In this document: positions 41,063 through 49,098 of the stretch, in pieces
How the letters are laid out: each line of letters begins with the position of its first letter
How positions within the stretch are numbered: the first letter of the stretch is position 1
From: Streptomyces sp. GSL17-111
GTDB lineage: Bacteria; Actinomycetota; Actinomycetes; Streptomycetales; Streptomycetaceae
NCBI RefSeq assembly: GCF_037911585.1
Contig: NZ_JBAJNS010000001.1
Coordinates: 4,011,001-4,075,000, forward strand
Reading direction: 5' to 3'
Length of the DNA: 64,000 nucleotides
Position numbers and translations under genes: made by a program
Notes under the pieces: model-generated
What the model saw: only the letters and a program-made list of their open reading frames with translations
What the model was told of the DNA's origin: nothing
Databases searched by the model: none

Positions 41063-42691
41063 ATGAACAGCATCATGACCATGCGTGCACATGTGACGTC
41101 CTCGATCGGAGTGGTCTGCTCGGCCGCACTCCTCGTCCCCCTCGCTCCGTCCCACGTCGTGGCCGCGACCGTACCGCCGTCCGCACCAGCCGATGCCGCT
41201 GTGTCCGCCCCCCTGGCGGACCGACCGGCGCCGCACGAGAGCGCCGCCCGACCGGCCGGGAACCGCTCGCTGCCGCTGGACCACCTTCCCGCGACCTCCT
41301 CCGACCGGGCGGCCGGCGCCCTCGCCGAGCTCACCTCCCGCGAGGTCGAGCCCTTCTCCCTGCTCGGCGTCGCCTGGGAGGACGCCGAGCAGGAACTGCA
41401 CGGCCGGGTCCAGGTGCGGACCCGCGACGCCCGGACCGGCGCGTGGTCCGACTGGCAGGAGCTGTCCGCCCACACGGACGAGGCCCCCGACCCGGCGACC
41501 GCCGAGGCGCGCGCCGAGACGGTGCGCGGTAGCACCGCGCCGCTGTGGGTCGGCGCCTCGGACGGCGTCGCGGTCCGGGTCCTGCCGGAGCCCGGCGCGC
41601 AGACGCCCGTGCTGCCGGCGGGCCTGCGGCTGGAGATGGTCGACCCCGGCTCCGCGCCGCACGACGCCGGCGGTCGGCCCGGCGGCTACCTGCCCCCGGA
41701 GCCGGACGCCCCGGACGCCCCGGACGCCCCGGCCGACGCGCCGGCCGCCGTGCCCGGCGCCGCCGCCGGGCCGGACACCGGCAGTGGGCCGGGCCCCGCG
41801 GCCGTGCGGTCCCTCGGCGGATCCGCCGCGCACGGGGCCCCCGCCGCGTACCGCGCGGACACGGGCGCTCCGGGTGCGACGGGCGCCCGGACGTCCGCCC
41901 TCACCGCCCCGCCGGAACTGTCCGCCGCCGCCGCGGCGGCCAGCGCCGTCAACTCCCAGCTGGCCGACCTCGGTGCCGAACTGATCCCCTCGCGCACCCG
42001 GGAGCAGGCCGTCGCCGACGTCGTCGCCGCCCACGACGGCGTCTTCCCGGTGACCGCCGAAGGCATCACCGAGGGGCAGAAGGACCCCTACGTCGGGCCG
42101 CGCCCCGGCATCGTCACCCGGCACGGGTGGGGTGCCGACGAGAGCCTGCGCGAGGGCGGCTTCCTCTACACGGACACCGTGAAGGCCGCCTTCGTCCACC
42201 ACACCGGTGGCAGCAACGGCTACGCCTGCTCGGAGGCGGAGTCGGTGATCCGGGGCATCTACCGGTACCACACGGTCAGCCTGGGCTGGCGCGACGTCGG
42301 CTACAACTTCTTCGTCGACAAGTGCGGGCAGATCTACGAGGGTCGCGCGGGCGGCGTCACCAAGCCCGTGATGGGCGCGCACACCTACGGCTTCAACAGC
42401 AACACCATGGGCATCGCCGTCCTCGGCTCGTACGGGGGGACGAATCCGTCGAAGGCGGCCACGGACGGCGTCGCCAAGCTGACGGCCTGGAAGCTCGGTC
42501 TGTACGGCGTCGACCCCAACAGCAGCACCACGCTCGTCTCCGGGGGCGGCAAGTACCGCAAGGGCGCACGCGTCACGATGCGGACGATCGCGGGCCACCG
42601 GGACGGCTTCGCAACGGAGTGCCCCGGTGCCCGCCTGTACGCCGAGCTCGGCTCGATCCGCGCTCTCGCCGCCAAGCTCCAGGGGCGTTAG
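41063..42691 (+). CDS. secreted N-acetylmuramoyl-L-alanine amidase (PGRP/Amidase_2 type)
   Basis: 542 aa. A signal peptide (SSIGVVCSAALLVPLAPSHV) precedes a domain with FSLLGVAWEDAEQELHGRVQ and WSDWQELS, then a Pro/Ala-rich linker. The C-terminal PGRP domain starts near VTRHGWGADESLREGG. Zinc ligands are in AAFVHHTGGSNGYACSE (first His), TIAGHRDGFATECPG (second His and Cys); the catalytic Tyr region is WRDVGYNFFVDKCGQIYEGR. It cleaves the amide between muramic acid and the stem peptide. ATGs at 41063, 41075 and 41081 compete; none has a good ribosome site. Confidence 0.93.
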   Translation: MNSIMTMRAHVTSSIGVVCSAALLVPLAPSHVVAATVPPSAPADAAVSAPLADRPAPHESAARPAGNRSLPLDHLPATSSDRAAGALAELTSREVEPFSLLGVAWEDAEQELHGRVQVRTRDARTGAWSDWQELSAHTDEAPDPATAEARAETVRGSTAPLWVGASDGVAVRVLPEPGAQTPVLPAGLRLEMVDPGSAPHDAGGRPGGYLPPEPDAPDAPDAPADAPAAVPGAAAGPDTGSGPGPAAVRSLGGSAAHGAPAAYRADTGAPGATGARTSALTAPPELSAAAAAASAVNSQLADLGAELIPSRTREQAVADVVAAHDGVFPVTAEGITEGQKDPYVGPRPGIVTRHGWGADESLREGGFLYTDTVKAAFVHHTGGSNGYACSEAESVIRGIYRYHTVSLGWRDVGYNFFVDKCGQIYEGRAGGVTKPVMGAHTYGFNSNTMGIAVLGSYGGTNPSKAATDGVAKLTAWKLGLYGVDPNSSTTLVSGGGKYRKGARVTMRTIAGHRDGFATECPGARLYAELGSIRALAAKLQGR

Positions 42692-42701
42692 AGCACCGCG
42701 T

Positions 42702-42737
42702 GAGGGGGCCTGCCGGCATCGGCCGGGAGGCCCCCTC
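42702..42737 (+). terminator. terminator of the amidase gene
   Basis: GAGGGGGCC (42702-42710) and GGCCCCCTC (42729-42737) form a perfect 9-bp stem with an inner GC-rich stem-loop, 10 nt after the amidase stop. Confidence 0.85.
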
Positions 42738-42887
42738 CGTCGTGCCGGGCGCCGTTCCGGGCAGCCCTCTCCGGCACCCCGTCCGGGCAACCGCAACGGG
42801 GCCCGAGGTTGTCACTACCTAGACTGGCCGACCGTCGAACCGGGCAGTAACCTTCGGCAAACACCTCGGCAGGAAGCAGGACAAAAC

Positions 42888-43973
42888 GTGACAGAAGCGA
42901 TCCTCCTCGTCGGAGGCAAGGGCACCCGGTTGCGTCCGCTCACGGTCAACACGCCGAAGCCGATGGTGCCGGCGGCCGGTGTGCCGTTCCTCACCCACCA
43001 GCTGGCCCGGGCCAGGGCGGCGGGCATCGAGCACATCGTGCTGGCCACCTCCTACCTGGCGGAGGTATTCGAGCCGCACTTCGGGGACGGTTCCGCGCTC
43101 GGCCTGCACCTGGAGTACGTCACCGAGGAGGAACCGCTCGGCACCGGCGGCGCGATACGCAACGTCGCCTCCCGGCTGGGCTCCGCCCCCGGCGACCCGG
43201 TCCTCGTCTTCAACGGGGACATCCTCACCGGCCTCGACATCGCCGGTCTCGTCCGGACCCACCGCACCTGCGGCGCCGACGTCACCCTGCACCTGACCCG
43301 CGTCCCGGACCCGCGCGCGTTCGGCCTGGTGCCCACCGACGGCACCGGCCGCGTCACCGCCTTCCTGGAGAAGCCGCAGACGCCCGAGGAGATCGTCACC
43401 GACCAGATCAACGCCGGGGCCTACGTGTTCACCCGCTCGGTCATCGACACCATCCCCGGCGACCGGCCCGTCTCCGTCGAACGCGAGACGTTCCCCGGGC
43501 TGCTCGCCGAGGGCGCCCACCTCCAGGGCCTGGTCGACTCGACGTACTGGCTCGACCTCGGCACCCCGCAGGCGTTCGTGCGCGGGTCGGCGGACCTGGT
43601 CCTGGGCCGCGCTCCCTCACCCGCCGTGCCGGGGCGGCGCGGCGAGTGGCTCGTCATGGACGGCGCCCACGTCGCGCCCGACGCCAAGCTGGCCGGCGGG
43701 ACGGCGGTCGGTCCGGGGGCCGAGGTGCACACCGGCGCCCTGGTGGAGGGCAGCACCGTCCTGCGGGACGCGGTCGTCGAGCCCGGCGCCGTCGTGCGGA
43801 ACTCCCTGGTCGGCGCCGGTGCCCGGATCGGCGCCCGCACCGTGCTGGACGGCGCGGTGATCGGCGACGGCGCGGTCATCGGCGCCGACAACGAGCTGCG
43901 CGACGGCATCCGCGTCTGGTGCGGCGCCCACGTCGCCGACCGCTCGGTGCGCTTCTCCGCCGACTGTTCCTGA
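42888..43973 (+). CDS. manC: mannose-1-phosphate guanylyltransferase (NDP-sugar pyrophosphorylase)
   Basis: 361 aa. The nucleotidyltransferase signature AILLVGGKGTRLRPLTVNTP at the N-terminus, FNGDILTGLD for metal/sugar binding and EKPQTPEEIVTDQINAGAYV match GDP-mannose pyrophosphorylases. A left-handed beta-helix with hexapeptide repeats (GAEVHTGALVEGSTVLRDAV) forms the C-terminal third. It makes GDP-mannose from mannose-1-phosphate and GTP. The window also holds manA and manB, so the whole route from fructose-6-phosphate is present. AGGA precedes the GTG. Glucose-1-phosphate thymidylyltransferases look similar; context favours ManC. Confidence 0.88.
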   Translation: MTEAILLVGGKGTRLRPLTVNTPKPMVPAAGVPFLTHQLARARAAGIEHIVLATSYLAEVFEPHFGDGSALGLHLEYVTEEEPLGTGGAIRNVASRLGSAPGDPVLVFNGDILTGLDIAGLVRTHRTCGADVTLHLTRVPDPRAFGLVPTDGTGRVTAFLEKPQTPEEIVTDQINAGAYVFTRSVIDTIPGDRPVSVERETFPGLLAEGAHLQGLVDSTYWLDLGTPQAFVRGSADLVLGRAPSPAVPGRRGEWLVMDGAHVAPDAKLAGGTAVGPGAEVHTGALVEGSTVLRDAVVEPGAVVRNSLVGAGARIGARTVLDGAVIGDGAVIGADNELRDGIRVWCGAHVADRSVRFSADCS

Positions 43974-44014
43974 CCGCTCCTGACTGCCCCGCGCCGGTCG
44001 CCCGGCCCGCCGAC

Positions 44015-44029
44015 TAGCCTGGTCGCGTG
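44015..44029 (+). promoter_or_regulatory. -10 box of a probable leaderless transcript
   Basis: TAGCCT (44015-44020) lies exactly six bases before the GTG of the DNA glycosylase gene, and no Shine-Dalgarno sequence is present. Transcription likely begins at the start codon. Confidence 0.5.
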
Positions 44030-44941
44030 TCCCTCACCCGCCGCTGGCCGCTGCCCGGCCCGTACGACCTGCACCGCAGCCTCGGCGTGCTGCAACGCGG
44101 CCCGTACGACCCGACGTGCCGCGCCACCCCCGGCGCGGTGTGGCGGGCCAGCCGCACCCCGCAGGGCCCGGTGACGCTCCACCTCGCGCAGAGCCGTACG
44201 CACGTGACCGGCACCGCCTGGGGGCCGGGCGCGGACTGGGCGCTCGACCGGCTGCCCGCGCTGCTGGGCGCCGAGGACAGGCCGGAGGCGTTCGTCGCCC
44301 ACCACCGCCTCACCCGCGAGGCGCACCGCCGCCTGCCCGGGCTGCGCCTGGTCCGCACCGGTCTGGTGCTGGAGTCGCTGATTCCGGCCGTGCTGGAGCA
44401 GAAGGTGACGGCGGACGAGGCGTACCGGGCCTGGCGGCTGCTCGTCCGCCGGTTCGGGGAGCCGGCGCCGGGCCCGGCCGAGGGCCGCCCCGAGGGCCTG
44501 CACGTCATGCCGGACGCGCGCGGCTGGGCCCTCGTCCCGTCCTGGGAGTGGCACCGGGCGGGCGTGGACGGCAAGCGCTCGGCCACCGTCGTCCGAGCCG
44601 TCCGCGTCGCCCCGCGCCTGGAGGAGGCCGCCGCGATGGCGCTGCCGGACGCGCTGGCCCGGCTCCAGCGGGTGCCGGGCGTCGGCCCGTGGACGGCGGC
44701 GGAGACGGTGCAGCGCTCCGGCGGCGAGCCGGACGCCATCACCGTCGGCGACCTGCACCTGCCGCGCCAGGTCGGCTACGCGCTCACCGGGCGCCGGGAC
44801 GCGGACGACGCCCGGATGCTCGCCCTCCTCGAGCCCTACGCGGGCCAGCGGCACCGGGCGGCGCGGCTGATCCTCGCCGCCGGGCCGCGCATGCCGCGCC
44901 GCGCGCCCCGCATGTACGTGCGCGACATCGCCCAGCTCTGA
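44027..44941 (+). CDS. DNA-3-methyladenine glycosylase (AlkA-like, HhH-GPD)
   Basis: 304 aa. Excises alkylated bases in base-excision repair. The helix-hairpin-helix is LQRVPGVGPWTAAETVQRSG, followed by the catalytic Asp in EPDAITVGDLHLPRQ. The N-terminal half is an AlkA-type beta domain. SLIPAVLEQKVTADEAYRAW is the conserved QQ/EQKV-type helix. The Fe-S cluster cysteines of endonuclease III are absent, as expected for AlkA. The stop is 75 nt before fbiB, which is convergent. Confidence 0.9.
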   Translation: MSLTRRWPLPGPYDLHRSLGVLQRGPYDPTCRATPGAVWRASRTPQGPVTLHLAQSRTHVTGTAWGPGADWALDRLPALLGAEDRPEAFVAHHRLTREAHRRLPGLRLVRTGLVLESLIPAVLEQKVTADEAYRAWRLLVRRFGEPAPGPAEGRPEGLHVMPDARGWALVPSWEWHRAGVDGKRSATVVRAVRVAPRLEEAAAMALPDALARLQRVPGVGPWTAAETVQRSGGEPDAITVGDLHLPRQVGYALTGRRDADDARMLALLEPYAGQRHRAARLILAAGPRMPRRAPRMYVRDIAQL

Positions 44942-44980
44942 CCTGCGGCCCCGGACGGCGCCCGGGCGCGGGGTGTCCGC

Positions 44981-45029
44981 GCACGACGGCGGGCGTCAGC
45001 GCACGACGGCGGGCGTCAGCGCACGACGG
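44981..45029. repeat. 20-bp tandem duplication at the fbiB 3' end
   Basis: Two exact 20-bp units starting GCACGACGGCGGGCGTCAGC (44981-45000 and 45001-45020), then a partial third (45021-45029, GCACGACGG). The third unit is the end of fbiB coding sequence (TVVR and stop), so the others look like slippage copies of the gene end in the short convergent intergenic space. Confidence 0.75.
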
Positions 45030-46380
45030 TGAAGTCCGCGCCGGACCGGGGCGCGCGCGGCGGGGGCGGCGCGGCGGGCCGTCCGACGGCGACGGCGCCC
45101 ATCGGCTCCCACTCCGGCGGCAGGTCCAGCACCTCCCGCACGACGTCCCGGCAGAACATCGTGGAGGACACCCAGGCCGAGCCCAGGCCCTCGCCCGCCA
45201 GCGCCACCAGCAGGTTCTGCACCCCGGCGCCCGCCGCGACGACGAACATCTCCCGCTCGGCGGTCGCCCGCCGGGCGTCGGGATAGCGGTGCGCGCCGTC
45301 GGCCACCAGGCAGGGCACGACGAGGTACGGCGCGTGGCGCAGCACGTCCCCGCGCCGGACGCGGCGCGCCACGGCCTCCTCGCTGCGGCCGTCGGCCCGC
45401 AGGTCGGCGATCCAGGCGTCCCGCATCGCGTCCAGCAGCCGCAGCCGGCTCTCCGCGCTCTCCAGCAGCACGAAACGCCAGGGGGTCGTGTGGTGCGGCG
45501 CCGGGGCGGTGACGGCGAGGTCCACCGCGCGTCGCACGGCCGCGCCGTCTACGGGGGCGCCGTCGAACGCGCGGACCGTGCGCCGCTGCGCCACGGCCTC
45601 CCGCACGGCCTCGGAGGTGCCGAGCCGGAACATGTCGTGCTCCGGCGGACGCACGAGCGCGGCGGCGCCCGCGTCCGCGTCCTCCCCCTCGCCCATGACC
45701 GGGCCGCGCACGTGCTGCGGCAGGCCCCGGACGACGGCGACCGGCAGCCCGTCCGCCTTGCCCTTCACCAGCTCGCCCGCGCCCGCGAGTTCGTCGGCGA
45801 CGGCGGTGACGGTGACGCCGAGGGGGTTGCCGTGGGTGTCGGTGCCGCCGCGCAGGTCGGCCAGGACCCGTACGCCCGCCGCGCCCACGGCCACGTCCGT
45901 CTGGCCCTCCCGCCAGGGGCGGCCGAAGGTGTCCGTGACGACGACTCCGACGTCGACGCCGAGCAGGTCCCGCACGCCGTCGCGGATGCGCCGCGCCGAG
46001 GCGTCCGGATCCTTCGGCAGCAACAGCACGGTCCCGGGCGGGGTGTTGGATGCGTCCACCCCGGCGGCGGCCATGACGAAGCCGAGCCGGCTCTCCACGA
46101 TGCGGGCGGGCCCGCGCCGGGCCACCACGCGTACGGTCTCCGCGTCGACGGCCGCCTCCCGGTCGTCGGCCTCGACGATCCGCCCCTCCGCCTTGCTGAC
46201 GATCTTGGAGGTGACGACGAGGACGTCCCCGTGCGCCAGGCCGGGCAGGCCGTCCCCGGTCGCGGCGTCGGCGATGAGCTTGACCAGGTCGTCCCCGGGC
46301 CGCACCTCGGGCATGCCCGGCAGGGCCCAGACGCGGAACTCCGGTACCGGCGGCCCCGACACGGCCCCGGGCCCCGTCAC
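45016..46380 (-). CDS. fbiB: F420 biosynthesis protein FbiB (glutamate ligase plus FMN-binding reductase domain)
   Basis: 454 aa, two domains. Residues ~10-245 are CofE-like F420-0:gamma-glutamyl ligase: GDVLVVTSKIVSKAEGR, FGRPWREGQTDVAVG and HDMFRLG near the end. Residues ~255-454 are nitroreductase-like: AVAQRRTVRAFDGAPVDGAA, APAPHHTTPWRFVL, AAGAGVQNLLVALAGEGLGS. The fusion is the actinobacterial FbiB form, which reduces dehydro-F420-0 and adds glutamates. The GTG start overlaps the fbiA stop as GTGA. A 20-bp tandem repeat ends in its last codons. Confidence 0.95.
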   Translation of the reverse strand: MTGPGAVSGPPVPEFRVWALPGMPEVRPGDDLVKLIADAATGDGLPGLAHGDVLVVTSKIVSKAEGRIVEADDREAAVDAETVRVVARRGPARIVESRLGFVMAAAGVDASNTPPGTVLLLPKDPDASARRIRDGVRDLLGVDVGVVVTDTFGRPWREGQTDVAVGAAGVRVLADLRGGTDTHGNPLGVTVTAVADELAGAGELVKGKADGLPVAVVRGLPQHVRGPVMGEGEDADAGAAALVRPPEHDMFRLGTSEAVREAVAQRRTVRAFDGAPVDGAAVRRAVDLAVTAPAPHHTTPWRFVLLESAESRLRLLDAMRDAWIADLRADGRSEEAVARRVRRGDVLRHAPYLVVPCLVADGAHRYPDARRATAEREMFVVAAGAGVQNLLVALAGEGLGSAWVSSTMFCRDVVREVLDLPPEWEPMGAVAVGRPAAPPPPRAPRSGADFTVVR

Positions 46381-47333
46381 GCCCGGACCTCCTCGGCCAG
46401 CTCCAGCGCGGTCCGGGCCATGGCGGCCGTCGCGGCGGTGTCCGACATCAGCAGCGGCACGGCCCGGCAGCGGATGCCCACGCCCTCCACCTCCGGCACG
46501 GCCTCGGCGTCCGAGGCGTCCACCAGCCAGCCGTCGAGGAGCCCGGAGCCGTAGTGCGCGGCCACCGCGGCGGCGGTGGACTCCACGCCGATCGCCGCGA
46601 GGACCTTGTCGGCCATCCCGCGCACCGGCGCGCCGCCGATGACGGGGGACAGCCCGACGACGGGCACCCCGGCGTCCGCGATGGCCTCCCGCACGCCGGG
46701 GACGGCGAGGATCGTGCCGATGCTGACCACCGGGTTCGACGGCGGGAAGAGCACGACGTCGGCCGCGGCCACGGCCTCGAGCACGCCCGGCGCGGGCGTG
46801 GCCTGCTCGGCGCCGACGGGCACCACGGCGTGCGCGGTGGGCTCGGCGCGCAGGCCGACCCAGTACTCCTGGAAGTGGACCGCCTTGCGGCCCTCCCCGG
46901 TGTCGACGACGACGTGCGTCTCCACCCGGTCGTCCGTCATCGGCAGCAGCCGCACCCCGGGCTCCCACCGCTTGCACAGGGCCTCGGTGACGGCGCTCAG
47001 CGGGTAGCCCGCGCCCAGCATCTGGGTGCGCACGATGTGGGTGGCGACGTCACGGTCGCCCAGGCCGAACCACTCCGGCCCGACGCCGTAGGCGGCCAGC
47101 TCCTCCTTGACCGCGAACGTCTCACCGGCCCGACCCCAGCCCTGCTCCTCGTGGATGCCGCCGCCCAGGGTGTACATGACGGTGTCCAGGTCCGGGCAGA
47201 CCTTCAGCCCGAAGAGGTGAATGTCGTCCCCGGTGTTGCCGATGACGGTGATGTCCGCGTCGGGCGCGGCCTGTTTGAGGCCGCGCAGGAACCGGGCGCC
47301 ACCGATGCCTCCGGCCAGAACCACAATGCGCAT
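46377..47333 (-). CDS. fbiA: FbiA / CofD-type F420 biosynthesis transferase
   Basis: 318 aa. Transfers the phosphoenolpyruvyl group (phospholactyl in archaea) to Fo to make dehydro-F420-0. RIVVLAGGIGGARFLRGLKQ opens the Rossmann-like fold, TVIGNTGDDIHLFGLKVCPD binds metal and substrate, and LLPMTDDRVETHVV and VLFPPSNPVVSIGTIL follow. It is 13 nt downstream of cysteine dioxygenase and coupled to fbiB. From memory, the order fbiA-fbiB next to whiB is shared with Mycobacterium. Confidence 0.96.
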   Translation of the reverse strand: MRIVVLAGGIGGARFLRGLKQAAPDADITVIGNTGDDIHLFGLKVCPDLDTVMYTLGGGIHEEQGWGRAGETFAVKEELAAYGVGPEWFGLGDRDVATHIVRTQMLGAGYPLSAVTEALCKRWEPGVRLLPMTDDRVETHVVVDTGEGRKAVHFQEYWVGLRAEPTAHAVVPVGAEQATPAPGVLEAVAAADVVLFPPSNPVVSIGTILAVPGVREAIADAGVPVVGLSPVIGGAPVRGMADKVLAAIGVESTAAAVAAHYGSGLLDGWLVDASDAEAVPEVEGVGIRCRAVPLLMSDTAATAAMARTALELAEEVRA

Positions 47334-47346
47334 GCGGCACAGTGTG

Positions 47347-47841
47347 TCAGCCGACGGGCAGGTCCCGGGCGGTGGGCGAGCAGCGCGGCGCGTGCATCGG
47401 CATCGCGGTCAGCCCGGGGAAGTACACGTGCAGGCTGACGGCCGGCTCCAGCGCGTCGTTGACGACCTCGTGCACGCGGCCGGGGGCGAGGACGCGCTGC
47501 GTCCCGGCGGCCAGCGTCCGCGTCAGCGTCCCGGTGTGCTCGGTGAGTTCGCCGTCCAGCACGGTCAGCACGCCGCTGGAGGGCCCGTGGTCGTGGCGGC
47601 CGCTGCCCTGCCCGGGCACCCAGCTGAGCAGCCACACCTCGTAGCCGGGGCCGGTGCGCAGCCGGTGGTACCAGCGGGTGGTGGCGTCGTAGCGGACGAG
47701 GGGCGCCCAGCCCGCGCGGTCGGCGGCGATCCGGCGCGCGAGTCCGGCGAAGGCCGCGACGGTGTGCGGGTGCTCGGGGGCGGGCGGCAGGAGGTGCGGT
47801 ACGGCGAGGAGGTCGCCGGCGATTTCGACGTCGCTGTTCAC
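47347..47841 (-). CDS. cysteine dioxygenase family protein
   Basis: 164 aa from GTG (VNSDVEIAGDLLAVPH), with AGGAA ten bases upstream; an earlier in-frame start at 47895 would add 18 Pro/Arg residues. The cupin iron site is visible: GSGRHDHGPSSGVLTVLDGE gives two His, and APGRVHEVVN the third. YDATTRWYHRL and SLHVYFPGL are typical of the bacterial type I family. It oxidises cysteine to cysteine sulphinate with O2. It precedes fbiA by 13 nt, so its transcript likely continues into the F420 genes, although no metabolic link is known. Confidence 0.88.
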   Translation of the reverse strand: MNSDVEIAGDLLAVPHLLPPAPEHPHTVAAFAGLARRIAADRAGWAPLVRYDATTRWYHRLRTGPGYEVWLLSWVPGQGSGRHDHGPSSGVLTVLDGELTEHTGTLTRTLAAGTQRVLAPGRVHEVVNDALEPAVSLHVYFPGLTAMPMHAPRCSPTARDLPVG

Positions 47842-48153
47842 GTTCTGGCGTTCCTGTGGGTGCGGTGCTGCGGGGCGGGGAGGGGGCGCGGACACGCGGG
47901 GGCGTCGGCGAGCGGAGGACTCGACGCCAGGCGGGAGCCCGGCGGGCCGGGACGGCGCGGCGGAGGGCTCAGCGGAGCGGAGGGCTCAGCGACAACAGGA
48001 ACAGCGACAGCAGCGGACGACCCGGGCAGCGCGAAGAGCCCCGAGGGAACGGGACGGACGGTGCGCGGCGGACGTCGGCAGCTGAGCCATGGAACCAAGA
48101 ACAGCGTGCGGCACGTCGAGCTGTCAACCGAAAGCGGGGGTTTGGTGGCAGCT

Positions 48154-48171
48154 GTCACTCCTTTCAGTGAC
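48154..48171 (+). promoter_or_regulatory. inverted repeat upstream of whiB, possible BldD-type site
   Basis: GTCACT (48154-48159) and AGTGAC (48166-48171) form a perfect dyad with a 6-nt spacer, about 390 nt before whiB. The TCAC/GTGA half-sites resemble those of BldD, which is known to repress developmental genes including whiB in S. coelicolor. The spacing is not the standard one, so this is tentative. Confidence 0.35.
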
Positions 48172-48463
48172 GGAGAGTGCGGAAAGGTTTGTGCCCTTCG
48201 TTGGGGGATACATGGCGATCACTCGTGCGCTGGTCGGGAACCGTCGGGCGCACGTCCGTCGTTGTCGATCCGTGATCGCATTGTGATCTTGGTCGCTTCG
48301 ACGGTGGCGCCGCAACGCGACCCGCCCCCTCCGTGGTCTTCCCCGACGGCGGAGGCGGGTCGCCGGTGGCGGGGTTCGTTGTCATCGTTTGTAGCGATTT
48401 CAACACTTACTGCGGAGGCTTGGTTCCGCAGAGTGAATAACGGGCTCAATAGCAGAACCCGGC

Positions 48464-48493
48464 TTGACGGCCCCTGAGCGGCGCACCTGTAAT
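48464..48493 (+). promoter_or_regulatory. likely whiB promoter
   Basis: TTGACG (48464-48469), an 18-nt spacer and TGTAAT (48488-48493). Transcription would begin near 48500, giving a leader of about 63 nt that ends in AAGGGG before the ATG. Confidence 0.5.
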
Positions 48494-48562
48494 TTCACTC
48501 GTGTCGTTCGCGGGCGATAACAACGACATCACGGGGATGTAAAGACGACAAGGGGCGCGCAC

Positions 48563-48826
48563 ATGACCGAGCCGTTCCAGCAGCTGCTGGTGCAAGAGGC
48601 GGACGAGGAGCTCGGCTGGCAGGAGCGCGCCTTGTGCGCGCAGACGGACCCGGAATCCTTCTTCCCGGAGAAAGGCGGTTCCACGCGCGAGGCGAAAAAG
48701 GTGTGCCTTGCGTGTGAAGTCCGTTCCGAATGCCTGGAGTACGCCCTCGCCAACGACGAACGCTTCGGGATCTGGGGCGGTCTGTCCGAGCGCGAGCGCC
48801 GTCGCCTGAAGAAGGCCGCCGTCTGA
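48563..48826 (+). CDS. whiB: WhiB transcription factor
   Basis: 87 aa. Four cysteines, C25, C48, C51 and C57, bind a [4Fe-4S] cluster; FGIWGGLSERERR (68-80) is the turn that contacts the sigma factor, and RLKKAAV is the basic DNA-binding tail. Length and sequence match the WhiB/WhiB2 group that, with WhiA, starts sporulation septation in aerial hyphae. AAGGGG lies upstream. From memory, its position next to fbiAB and before the mannose genes is conserved across actinobacteria. The long upstream region fits its known developmental control. Confidence 0.95.
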   Translation: MTEPFQQLLVQEADEELGWQERALCAQTDPESFFPEKGGSTREAKKVCLACEVRSECLEYALANDERFGIWGGLSERERRRLKKAAV

Positions 48827-48882
48827 CGTCGGCCTCTGGCGTCGGCCTCTGACGGCGGCGGTCGACGTCGGCGGTCGACGTC
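48827..48882. repeat. two 13-bp tandem repeats after whiB
   Basis: CGTCGGCCTCTG occurs at 48827-48838 and 48840-48851 (period 13), then GGCGGTCGACGTC at 48857-48869 and 48870-48882. They occupy the start of the 272-nt gap before the glycosyltransferase. No gene is seen in the gap; TAGTGT (49032-49037) may be the -10 box for the next gene. Confidence 0.55.
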
Positions 48883-49098
48883 GGCCGGGCCACGTCCGCT
48901 CGCGTGCCGCCGGGCCGGGACGTCCGGTCCGTTCCGGCGGCCGGGCGGGCAGCGGGCCCGGTCGCGCAACACGTATACGGGCAAGGGCGGACAGCCCGCC
49001 CCCGGACGCTCCGCCACGGGCGGGCGCAGCGCTAGTGTGGGCCACCGTCCACGACGCAGTCGCGTCGACCGCACCCACCGACCGGGGCCCACAGCTCG

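Larger units (their letters stand above)
47842..48562. other. 720-nt non-coding region between cysteine dioxygenase and whiB
   Basis: No credible gene was found; open frames here are Arg/Gly-rich and lack ribosome sites. It holds a 14-bp direct repeat, CGGAGGGCTCAGCG (47961-47974 and 47978-47991), the dyad at 48154-48171, an A+T-richer stretch around 48376-48412 and a promoter just before whiB. The length suggests complex developmental control of whiB, possibly with a regulatory RNA. Confidence 0.6.

Noticed and set aside
47856..48170. A 104-codon plus-strand frame upstream of whiB
   Set aside because: Arg/Gly-rich, no ribosome site and no domain; it looks like chance in GC-rich non-coding DNA.
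48827..48882. CRISPR-like short repeats after whiB
   Set aside because: Only two copies of each 13-bp unit and no spacers; simple tandem duplications.
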